DNA of 64,000 bases from Pseudomonas lutea (GTDB taxonomy: Bacteria; Pseudomonadota; Gammaproteobacteria; Pseudomonadales; Pseudomonadaceae). How positions within the stretch are numbered: the first letter of the stretch is position 1; each line of letters starts with the position of its first letter. Positions 8,021-15,476 of this stretch are shown one piece after another. The notes below the pieces were generated by a model. It did no database searches. It worked only from the letters and a program-made list of their open reading frames with translations, and had not been told where the DNA came from. Position numbers and translations under genes: made by a program. The stretch spans positions 992,001-1,056,000 of the forward strand of contig NZ_JRMB01000001.1 in assembly GCF_000759445.1 (NCBI RefSeq), given 5' to 3'.

Positions 8021-9739
8021 TCATTCGCCTCGGGTCACGCGCAGCACTTCTTCCAGGGAGGTGATCCCGGCCACGGCCTGACGCAGCCCCTCTTCGTGCA
8101 GCGTGCGCAACCCGGCGCGGCGGGCCGCTTGTTCGAGCGTCGAGGCGTCGGCGCGGCTCATCAGCAAGCTGCGCAGCTCTTCGTTCATCACCAGCAGTTC
8201 GGTGATGGCGCTGCGGCCTCGATACCCGCCGCCGGGGGCGTCGCTGCGCGGGCGATACAACAGGATCGGGCGTTGATCGGTGAAGCGCTCCAGTTCGTGT
8301 TCGTCGATCAGCGCCTGTGGGGCTTCGAAGGCTTCGCGGGTGAGCGGGTCAAGCCGGCGCACCAGGCGCTGGGCGAGGATACCGTTGACGGTGGAAGCAA
8401 TCAGGTAGCTTTCGACGCCCATGTCCAGCAGCCGCGTGATGCTGGCGGCTGCGCTGTTGGTGTGCAGGGTCGAGAGCACCAGGTGTCCGGTCAGCGAGGA
8501 TTGAATGGCGATGCGGCAGGTTTCCAGGTCGCGCATTTCGCCGATCATGATCACGTCCGGGTCCTGACGCACGATGGAGCGCAGCGCACCCGCGAAATCG
8601 AGGCCGATGGCCGGCTTGACCTGAATCTGGTTGATGCCTTCGAGCTGGTACTCCACGGGATCTTCGACCGTGATGATCTTGCGCTCGGCGGTGTTGAGGC
8701 GTGACAGCGCGGTGTACAGGGTGGTGGTTTTGCCCGAGCCTGTCGGGCCGGTGACCAGCAGAATGCCGTGGGGTCTTTCCAGCACGGCGAGGAAGGCATC
8801 AAGGCGCTCGCCGTCAAAACCCAGGCTGGGGAAATCAAAATGGATGGTTTGTCGGTCCAGCAAACGCATCACCACCGATTCACCGAAGCTGGTGGGCACG
8901 GTGCTGACCCGCAGGTCGAGCTCCTTGCCCTGAATGCGCAGCATGATGCGGCCGTCCTGGGGCAAACGCCGTTCGGCGATGTCCAGACGCGCCATGATTT
9001 TGAGCCGGGAAATAACTGCGGCTGAAGAGCTGGAAGGCGGCGCCTCGGCTTCGTGCAACACGCCATCGATGCGATAGCGCACCTTGAGCTGGCTCTCGAA
9101 TGGCTCGATGTGAATGTCCGATGCACGCTGCTCGACGGCGCGTTGCAGGATCAGATTCACCAGCCGGATGACCGGAGCTTCGGAGGCCAGGTCCTTGAGG
9201 TGTTCAATGTCTTCGGGCGAGCCGTTGTGGTCGTCCAGCGACTCGATCAGCGTGCCGATGGCGCTGCGGCCCTGCCCGTAATAGCGCTCGATGAGGGCAT
9301 CCACGTCGTTGCGCGTGCCGATCGACAACCACACCGGCACCTGGCAGCAGTAAGCGATGGCTTCGAAGGCGTAGGCGTCGCCCGGGTTGGCGGAGGCCAC
9401 GTGCAGACCGTCTTCACGCCATGCCAGCGGTACCACTTGGAAATGCCGCAGGAAGCGCTCGGTCAAGGCCGGTAACGGGTCAATCAGGTCGGCAGCCGTG
9501 TCCAGCGCCAGCAGCGGGACGTCAAGCAGCGCCGCCCAGGCCCGGGCCATTTCCGTCTCCGACACCAGGCCCAGCCGGGTCAGCAACGTCAGCAGCCCGG
9601 CGCCCTCGGAATCGGCCATCAAACGGCGTGCCCGCTCCAGATCGGACGCTTTGAGCCCGGCGTGCGCCGACAGCCAGGCGCAGACCTGTTCGGCATCCGG
9701 GATCTGCAGCTGTCTGGCATCGAGGGGGCTTGGCGGCAT
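8021..9739 (-). CDS. gspE: Type II secretion ATPase GspE
   Basis: A 572-residue cytoplasmic secretion ATPase that drives pseudopilus assembly. It has N1E and N2E domains, then a RecA-like domain with Walker A GPTGSGKTTT, an Asp box (TVEDPVEY), a Walker B region (PDVIMIGEMRD) and a His box (LSTLHTNSA). The C-terminal region where most GspE proteins carry a CxxC...CxxC zinc knuckle has no cysteines: the first pair is replaced in RRLDPLTREAF and the second in YRPRSDAPGGGYRGR. I chose the ATG at 9739; a GTG at 9820 would add 27 residues that look non-coding. No strong ribosome binding site is visible at either. First gene of the operon. Confidence 0.93.
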   Translation of the reverse strand: MPPSPLDARQLQIPDAEQVCAWLSAHAGLKASDLERARRLMADSEGAGLLTLLTRLGLVSETEMARAWAALLDVPLLALDTAADLIDPLPALTERFLRHFQVVPLAWREDGLHVASANPGDAYAFEAIAYCCQVPVWLSIGTRNDVDALIERYYGQGRSAIGTLIESLDDHNGSPEDIEHLKDLASEAPVIRLVNLILQRAVEQRASDIHIEPFESQLKVRYRIDGVLHEAEAPPSSSSAAVISRLKIMARLDIAERRLPQDGRIMLRIQGKELDLRVSTVPTSFGESVVMRLLDRQTIHFDFPSLGFDGERLDAFLAVLERPHGILLVTGPTGSGKTTTLYTALSRLNTAERKIITVEDPVEYQLEGINQIQVKPAIGLDFAGALRSIVRQDPDVIMIGEMRDLETCRIAIQSSLTGHLVLSTLHTNSAAASITRLLDMGVESYLIASTVNGILAQRLVRRLDPLTREAFEAPQALIDEHELERFTDQRPILLYRPRSDAPGGGYRGRSAITELLVMNEELRSLLMSRADASTLEQAARRAGLRTLHEEGLRQAVAGITSLEEVLRVTRGE

Positions 9740-10340
9740 GGGGTTTAAACGTCTGGGTGAATAACTGCATTGGGAGGGCCGGCGAATAACAGGACAGCCC
9801 TTACTTAAAGCGCCGCCCACCCGTTATATGCCCAGGCCTGTTTGACCAACGGCTTTGTATTGTAAAAGTTAAGTTGATGGTGCTTAACGCAAGATATAAA
9901 TAAACGCGCGAGCGCTATAAACCACCGAAGTCACACGATGAACTTCGGCAACTAAGGCAGTTATGCGGTCGTCTGATTTTCCATGGGTTATTCAGCGCCG
10001 AGAGAGATTACCAGCAAGCTAAACCTAATAGCAATTAGGTTTTCCAGTTCGCTAGGATTGACCGCTAGAACGTCGTTTATCGGCGTTTTGTGCCGTTTAA
10101 TAGCTGTTATATAGCTATTTATTGCGAGATAAGGGCTTTTCTTGTGAATGCCGTGGCCAGTGCGCGTGCTGTTAGCGGTTTGACTCAGCGCTTTTTCGAT
10201 CACCGGTCGGGCGCAAAAAAATAATCTTGCAAACTCTGAACTTAATAGTAGATTCCCCAGACTTAACGAGCGCCTCGAACTCATCGAGCCCGGTTTGCGC
10301 GCTGTACTTATTTCCACCCCCCTCAATCGAGAAACAATCG
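9740..10340. other. AT-rich intergenic spacer between gspE and the GH3 locus
   Basis: About 600 bases without a confident gene, clearly more AT-rich than its surroundings. It should hold the promoters for the leftward gsp operon and the rightward GH3 pair. A weak leftward candidate is TATAAC (9823-9828) with TTGGTC (9844-9849), but the 15-bp spacing is poor. Two short hairpins are visible: stem AACCTAAT/ATTAGGTT (10022-10041) and stem AATAGCT/AGCTATT (10099-10119). A leftward open frame from an ATG at 10284 to 9988 (about 98 codons) uses many AT-rich codons and has no good ribosome site; I do not call it a gene. Confidence 0.5.
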
Positions 10341-10592
10341 ATGAATAGAACCCTGCTGTCTGTTTGCAGCGTCGTGCTGTTTGGCGCCTGCAGTTTTGCG
10401 GCCGTTGCTGCGGACTCAACCCATCAACAAACTTCAAACTCGACGGAAACACTTCGCGTCCAGGTTGAAAAGCAACGCGAGCAGATTTCCGGCGTCGACC
10501 AGGTGGCCGTGCCGGCTGCCCGGACCTCTTCAACCGTGCTCGATGCCCCGGTTGATACCGGTGACGCGCCTGCCCTGGTGCAGAAGCCATGA
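10341..10592 (+). CDS. Small exported protein upstream of the GH3 glycosidase
   Basis: An 83-residue protein with a clear signal peptide: MNRTLLSVC, a hydrophobic core, and an AVAA cleavage site near residue 24. The mature part (about 60 residues) is Thr/Ser/Val-rich with one short Lys/Glu/Gln segment. No domain was recognised. I chose the ATG at 10341 over the upstream ATG at 10227 because it begins the signal peptide directly. The stop overlaps the start of the GH3 gene (ATGA), so the pair is probably one operon and the product may act with, or be exported alongside, the enzyme. Confidence 0.7.
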   Translation: MNRTLLSVCSVVLFGACSFAAVAADSTHQQTSNSTETLRVQVEKQREQISGVDQVAVPAARTSSTVLDAPVDTGDAPALVQKP

Positions 10593-13336
10593 ATGACCGC
10601 CTTCACATGACGACAGACCATCACCTTCCCGCGAGGACGTTCCCCTTGTCAGCCTTCAAACACACCATGGCGCTGAGCCTGCTGGCGATCAGCATCGCTC
10701 AGGCATCGCTCGTTCAAGCGGCAACGCCCATGACCGGCAACGATGTCGAAGCGCGCGTCGGCGCCGTGCTGGACAACATGAACATCTCGGAGAAGATCAA
10801 CTTCACCCGCGTTGACGACGGCCACATGATCCCTCGCCTGCCGAAATGGGGCATGGAGGGCACGATTGCCTACGACTCATCCATGGGCGTACACGTCAAC
10901 AACGCAACCTTCGGCGCGCAGTACCCGGCGCAGTCCGCACTTGCCGCGACCTGGAGCATTAATCGCGCCAAGGAGTTCGGCCTGGCCATCGGCTACGAGA
11001 CGCGCATTTCCGGCGGCCAACAAATGCTCTCGCCTGGCGTCAACCTCTACCGCACCCCGTTTGGCGGGCGTTCGGCCGAGTACGTGAGCGGCGAAGACCC
11101 GTTCCTTGGTGCCGTCATGGGCCCGGCTATCGCCAACGGCATTCAGGCGCAGGGCATCCAGGCGGCGGGTAAGCATTTCCTGGCCAACGAGCAGGAAGCC
11201 AACCGTCACTACGTGAACATCAAGGCCGATGAGCGCACCTTGCGTGAGCTGTACCTGCCGGGGTTCGAATCGCTGGTGAAGAACGCCAACGTCGCGTCGA
11301 TCATGTGCGGTTACAACAAGATCAACGGCGACTACGCCTGCGAGAACCATCACTTCCTGACCGAGGTCCTGAAAGGCGAATGGGGCTATCAGGGCAACGT
11401 GATGAGTGACTTCAACTCGGTCCAGGATGCGTTCAAAGGCGCGTGGGCCGGGACCGACATCGACATGCCGTCAGGCCTGCAATTCACCGAAGCCAAGCTG
11501 CTGCCCTACCTGTGGAGCGGCCAGCTGACCCAGAACGTCATCGACGACAAGGTCAAGCGCAACCTGCGTGCCCTGGTGAGCTACGGCTTCGACAAGCAAC
11601 TGAACAAGGCTCAGCCCCTTGAGCACCCGGAATATGGTCAGCGCGCGTCGCTGAACATGGCCCGTGAATCGATCGTGCTGCTGCGCAACGAGAAGACCTC
11701 GGCCGGCAAGCCGTTGCTGCCGCTGGCCCGCGACGCGAAAATTGCCGTGATCGGCGATCTGGCGCTGCAACCGCCGACCTCGCCGTTCGGCACGCCCAAC
11801 TCGCCGCCCAATACCTACGTCACCGAACTCAGCGGCTTGCAGCAGTTGGCCTCAGAAGGCGCCAACGTCGAATACCTGCGTGAGATGAGCCTGAACCCCA
11901 AGGCTTCGGTCTGGTATCAGCCGGCCACAGGCCAGAACGGGATCAGCAACACCGGTGTGAAGGCCGAGTACTTCTCCAATACCCAGCTGTCGGGTTCTCC
12001 GGCGCTGACTCGCGTCGAGCCTGGCGTCAACCTCGACTGGATCGCCAACAGCAACACCACCGACAACGGCGTCACCGCAGTGTCGGGCTTCAACACCACA
12101 CCGGGCGCGTTTTCCGCACGCTTCACCGCGAAGATCAAGCCGACCATCTCTGGCGAGCAGGTCTTCAAGGTGCGTGCCGACGGCGCGTTCAAAGTGTGGG
12201 TCAATGATGAGTTGGTCCTCGAGAACGACGGCACCCAGAAGTCTTTCGACCTGATCAACGCACTGGTCACTTCCGGCAAAACCGCACGGCTGCAAGCGGG
12301 CAAGGAATACACCGTCAAGCTCGAGTACCGTCGCCTGCAGGGCAATTTCACGCCGGTACTGGGTGGCCTGGCCGGGGTTCAGATGAGCTGGGCCTCGCTG
12401 CGTCCACCGAAGGATCTCTCGAAGTACGACGCCGTGGTCATTGCCGCGGGTACCAACTACGAGTACGAAGGCGAGTCCAATGACCACGACTACGCGCTGC
12501 CTGAATATCAGTCTGACCTGATCACCTACGCCACCAAAGCCAACCCCAACACCGTGGTGGTTTTGCACAGTGGCGGCGCGCTGGACATGCAGCCGTGGGC
12601 GAACAAAGTGGGCGCCAGCCTGCACGCCTGGTTCCCTGGTCAACAAGGCGGTCAGGCCCTGGCCGAGATCCTCTATGGCAAGGTCAATCCATCGGGCAAA
12701 TTGCCGATCACCATCGACAAGAAGATCGAAGACAACCCGAGCTACCCGTCGTATTCCGATCCCAAGCAGTACCTGGGTGACAATGCGCTGACCGAAATGA
12801 ACTACAGCGAAGGCATCTACCTGGGCTATCGCGGTTATGACAAGAAGCACGCCAAGCCGCTGTATCCGTTTGGCTACGGTCTGTCCTACACCACGTTCGA
12901 TTACAGCGACCTGAAGCTGTCGACCAACGTGATGGCGCCGGGCAGCACGGTTGATGTGAAATTCACCGTGACCAACACCGGCTCCCAGGCAGGTTTTGAA
13001 GTTGCGCAGTTGTATGTTCACCCTGCCAACCCGGCAGTCGACCGTCCGGAAAAAGAGCTGAAGGGCTTCACCAAGGTGTATCTGCAGCCGGGCGAGAGCA
13101 AGACTGTGAGCATCCCGATCGACTCACGCTCGCTTGCGTACTACGTTGAGAAGACCGACAGCTGGGATGTGGACGCCGGCAAGTTCAAGATCCTCGTAGG
13201 CCCGGATTCCGAGGACCTGCCGCTGGATCGCACCTTGATCACCCTGTTCCCGGAACACCTGACCACCCGCGACAGCAATCCGCTGCCGTCACCGCTGCGC
13301 AAGGCAGTCCAGGTCAGCGCTGCACAGACCTACTAA
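10589..13336 (+). CDS. Secreted glycoside hydrolase family 3 with PA14 domain (beta-glucosidase-like)
   Basis: A 915-residue exported glycosidase. A signal peptide (MALSLLAIS core, cleavage near VQA|ATP) is followed by a GH3 N-terminal TIM barrel (about 50-330). The barrel has the KHF motif and a VMSDFNSV segment whose Asp is the expected nucleophile. A GH3 C-terminal sandwich is split by a PA14 insert (about 450-590), and a fibronectin-III-like domain closes the protein (about 790-890). Such enzymes cleave beta-glucosides or xylosides. The annotated ATG overlaps the upstream small gene by 4 bp. A TTG at 10646, 8 bp after a GAGGA-like site, would give a more standard signal peptide. Adjacency to the gsp operon suggests, but does not show, type II secretion. 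Confidence 0.9.
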   Translation: MNDRLHMTTDHHLPARTFPLSAFKHTMALSLLAISIAQASLVQAATPMTGNDVEARVGAVLDNMNISEKINFTRVDDGHMIPRLPKWGMEGTIAYDSSMGVHVNNATFGAQYPAQSALAATWSINRAKEFGLAIGYETRISGGQQMLSPGVNLYRTPFGGRSAEYVSGEDPFLGAVMGPAIANGIQAQGIQAAGKHFLANEQEANRHYVNIKADERTLRELYLPGFESLVKNANVASIMCGYNKINGDYACENHHFLTEVLKGEWGYQGNVMSDFNSVQDAFKGAWAGTDIDMPSGLQFTEAKLLPYLWSGQLTQNVIDDKVKRNLRALVSYGFDKQLNKAQPLEHPEYGQRASLNMARESIVLLRNEKTSAGKPLLPLARDAKIAVIGDLALQPPTSPFGTPNSPPNTYVTELSGLQQLASEGANVEYLREMSLNPKASVWYQPATGQNGISNTGVKAEYFSNTQLSGSPALTRVEPGVNLDWIANSNTTDNGVTAVSGFNTTPGAFSARFTAKIKPTISGEQVFKVRADGAFKVWVNDELVLENDGTQKSFDLINALVTSGKTARLQAGKEYTVKLEYRRLQGNFTPVLGGLAGVQMSWASLRPPKDLSKYDAVVIAAGTNYEYEGESNDHDYALPEYQSDLITYATKANPNTVVVLHSGGALDMQPWANKVGASLHAWFPGQQGGQALAEILYGKVNPSGKLPITIDKKIEDNPSYPSYSDPKQYLGDNALTEMNYSEGIYLGYRGYDKKHAKPLYPFGYGLSYTTFDYSDLKLSTNVMAPGSTVDVKFTVTNTGSQAGFEVAQLYVHPANPAVDRPEKELKGFTKVYLQPGESKTVSIPIDSRSLAYYVEKTDSWDVDAGKFKILVGPDSEDLPLDRTLITLFPEHLTTRDSNPLPSPLRKAVQVSAAQTY

Positions 13337-13344
13337 GCCCCTCT

Positions 13345-13368
13345 TTCAAGCTCAGGGACGAGCTTGAA
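13345..13368. terminator. Inverted repeat between convergent GH3 and tetR genes
   Basis: A perfect 9-bp stem (TTCAAGCTC / GAGCTTGAA) with a 6-base loop sits just after the GH3 stop and overlaps the last codons of the convergent tetR gene. Flanking T-runs are short, so it may be only a weak bidirectional terminator. Confidence 0.4.
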
Positions 13369-13999
13369 TGTCTGCTTTCAACCGCTGCAGGTAGATATCG
13401 AAGACGGCCATCACGTCCACCTCTTCGGGTGCCCTCAGCCACTGAATCTGCAAGCCATCCATCACTGAAAAAATCTCCTGGGCCAGGGCTTTCGCCTGGA
13501 TGTCGGCGCGAATCTCGTTCGCCTGGATCAAGGCCTGGAGGTGTCCCTGCGCGTGATGGTGGGTGATGTGGAAGCGTTCTTTGTACCAAGCGTACGCCGG
13601 GTGCAGCCTGGACAGGCTCTCCGTGTTCAGCACCATGGCAGCCTGGCACTCTGCGGCACTCTCCACGCTGAAGCTCATGCTCTGCCGCAAAAAGCGGACA
13701 AACCCCTCCAGCGTCATCTCCATGGTCAGCTCACTGAACCGCGACACTACGCGCTCATCCCGCCGCTCCAGCAGTGCGTTGAGCAGCGCTTCCTTGTTCG
13801 GAAAGTGATGCAGCAGGCCCACGGTGGTTATGCCGGCAAGCTGGGCGACGTCTTTCATCGATGCACCCGAATAGCCGTCCCGAGCGAAGATCGCGGTCGC
13901 CGCATCGAGCAACGCGGCCCGGCGCATTTCGCCCTTCGGCGCGCGGCGGCGCTTGGGCAAAGCCACCTCGGGCGAGTCGTTCCCTGATTCGTCTGTCAT
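13352..13999 (-). CDS. TetR-family transcriptional regulator
   Basis: A 215-residue regulator. An N-terminal helix-turn-helix (about 25-72) includes the signatures AATAIFARDGYSGASMKDVA and LLHHFPNKEALL, typical of TetR_N. A C-terminal ligand-binding domain with a TetR_C-like region (about 90-205) follows. It lies 39 bp downstream of the MATE gene on the same strand, so the two probably share a transcript and it may repress the exporter. The ligand is unknown. Confidence 0.88.
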   Translation of the reverse strand: MTDESGNDSPEVALPKRRRAPKGEMRRAALLDAATAIFARDGYSGASMKDVAQLAGITTVGLLHHFPNKEALLNALLERRDERVVSRFSELTMEMTLEGFVRFLRQSMSFSVESAAECQAAMVLNTESLSRLHPAYAWYKERFHITHHHAQGHLQALIQANEIRADIQAKALAQEIFSVMDGLQIQWLRAPEEVDVMAVFDIYLQRLKADIQARP

Positions 14000-14038
14000 A
14001 AACCCTTGTCTCGATGATTCGAAAAAAGCCTGAGCACG

Positions 14039-15394
14039 TTAAACCTGCGCCTGCGCTTCGACACGCCGGCGCAGAAACCGCCTGGCCGTGACGGACGCGA
14101 TTGTAATCGAAGTCAGGGCAATCAACGCGTTGCCGGTGAGCATGGCCGGAAAGGCGCCGGCTGCGCCGAACAGGTGAATTCCGCCAATGATGAACGGCAC
14201 CGTGCCCAGGCTGGCACGCAGCCAGGCGAACATCGCCACCAGCCACGGCCGTCCCATGGTGACGAACATGGCGATGGCGACGAAATCCAGCCCCATGACG
14301 GCCCAAAGGCCGCCGCCGACGTGGCAGAAGGCTAGAAAGATTGCTCGCCCCGCGCCCTCCAGTTCATAGGCATCGGCCAGCGGATTAGCTACCAGCAGCA
14401 ACACGCCCCAGACCATCAGCCCGTACACAATGACCAGCTTGCGGCTGAAACCAATGGCCGAGGCGACCCGCTGTTGTCGATGGGCACCGATGTTCTGCCC
14501 GAGCACAGGCGCGAGTGCGGCGGGCAACGAGAAAAAAACGCAGTAGGCAAACTGCATGATGCGGTCCATCACCGACATCGCCGCCAGGGCCGAGGTGCCG
14601 TAGGCGCCAATCGAAGACACCAGATAGGTCAGGCCAACAGGCGTCGCCAGATTGGCGACCATCGCCGGCAGGCCGACCTGCATGACCTTGCCGGTGTGCA
14701 GGCGCAACAGCCTCGCGCGCAGGGTAAACGGCATTGCCAGGCGGGCCCGCAGCCAGTAAAGGCCCAGGCCGAGGGAAACCAGCGCGGACAATGCATAGGA
14801 GATCCCCGCGCCTTCAAGGCCCAGGCCCAAACCGAAAATGAACAGCGGGTCGGCCACCGCCAGCACGGCGGCGCCGGACAACACGACGCACAATGCGCGG
14901 CGACTGTCGCCCGCGGTTCGCAGGATTTGCGCAGCCATTTGCATGGCCGATTGCAACACGCTGAACGGCAGGGTCAGCCAGATGAACACGCGCGCGGCTT
15001 CGTAGGTGTTGCCATCCGCGCCCATCCAATGGGTCAGCGGTTCCAGCAAGGCCAGTTGCAACGCGGCCGTCGCCCCCGACGCGATGACCACCATTAGCAT
15101 CAAGTGCGTGACCAGTCGCGATGACGCCTTGGACGCACGATGGCCAATGCGCTCGGAGAGCACCGTCGCCGCAGCGATGATCAGACCGCTGGACACCGCG
15201 CTGTTGAGGAAGATCAGCACCTTGGCCACACCGGTCGCGGCCAGCAGCAGCGGGTCGTGCAGCATTGAGACGTAAAGCAGCGTGAAGATGTCCACCAGAA
15301 ACACCGCCAGCAGGCTCAAGGCGCTGGTGCTCGACATCACCATCACGTGCCGGGCCACCGAGCCTTCGGTGAAAACAGCGCGCGGGTGGGTCAT
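14039..15394 (-). CDS. MATE family multidrug exporter
   Basis: A 451-residue membrane protein with about 12 predicted transmembrane helices arranged as two MatE repeats. MATE proteins export cationic drugs or metabolites using a Na+ or H+ gradient. The ATG at 15394 follows a GGAG site and was preferred to an upstream in-frame start at 15475, whose extra residues are Arg/Gly/Pro-rich and lack a membrane helix. The tetR gene lies immediately downstream. Substrate unknown. Confidence 0.88.
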   Translation of the reverse strand: MTHPRAVFTEGSVARHVMVMSSTSALSLLAVFLVDIFTLLYVSMLHDPLLLAATGVAKVLIFLNSAVSSGLIIAAATVLSERIGHRASKASSRLVTHLMLMVVIASGATAALQLALLEPLTHWMGADGNTYEAARVFIWLTLPFSVLQSAMQMAAQILRTAGDSRRALCVVLSGAAVLAVADPLFIFGLGLGLEGAGISYALSALVSLGLGLYWLRARLAMPFTLRARLLRLHTGKVMQVGLPAMVANLATPVGLTYLVSSIGAYGTSALAAMSVMDRIMQFAYCVFFSLPAALAPVLGQNIGAHRQQRVASAIGFSRKLVIVYGLMVWGVLLLVANPLADAYELEGAGRAIFLAFCHVGGGLWAVMGLDFVAIAMFVTMGRPWLVAMFAWLRASLGTVPFIIGGIHLFGAAGAFPAMLTGNALIALTSITIASVTARRFLRRRVEAQAQV

Positions 15395-15476
15395 GGGAGC
15401 TCCAGAAAGAAACGGCGGCAAGGCGCAGGGGGTTGAACGCGTGCGCCGTCCTGACCGGGCGCCGCCGGGGCGCACT

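Noticed and set aside
9823..9849. A sigma-70 promoter for the gsp operon
   Set aside because: The two boxes are 15 bp apart and the -35 match is weak, so I mention it only in the spacer entry.
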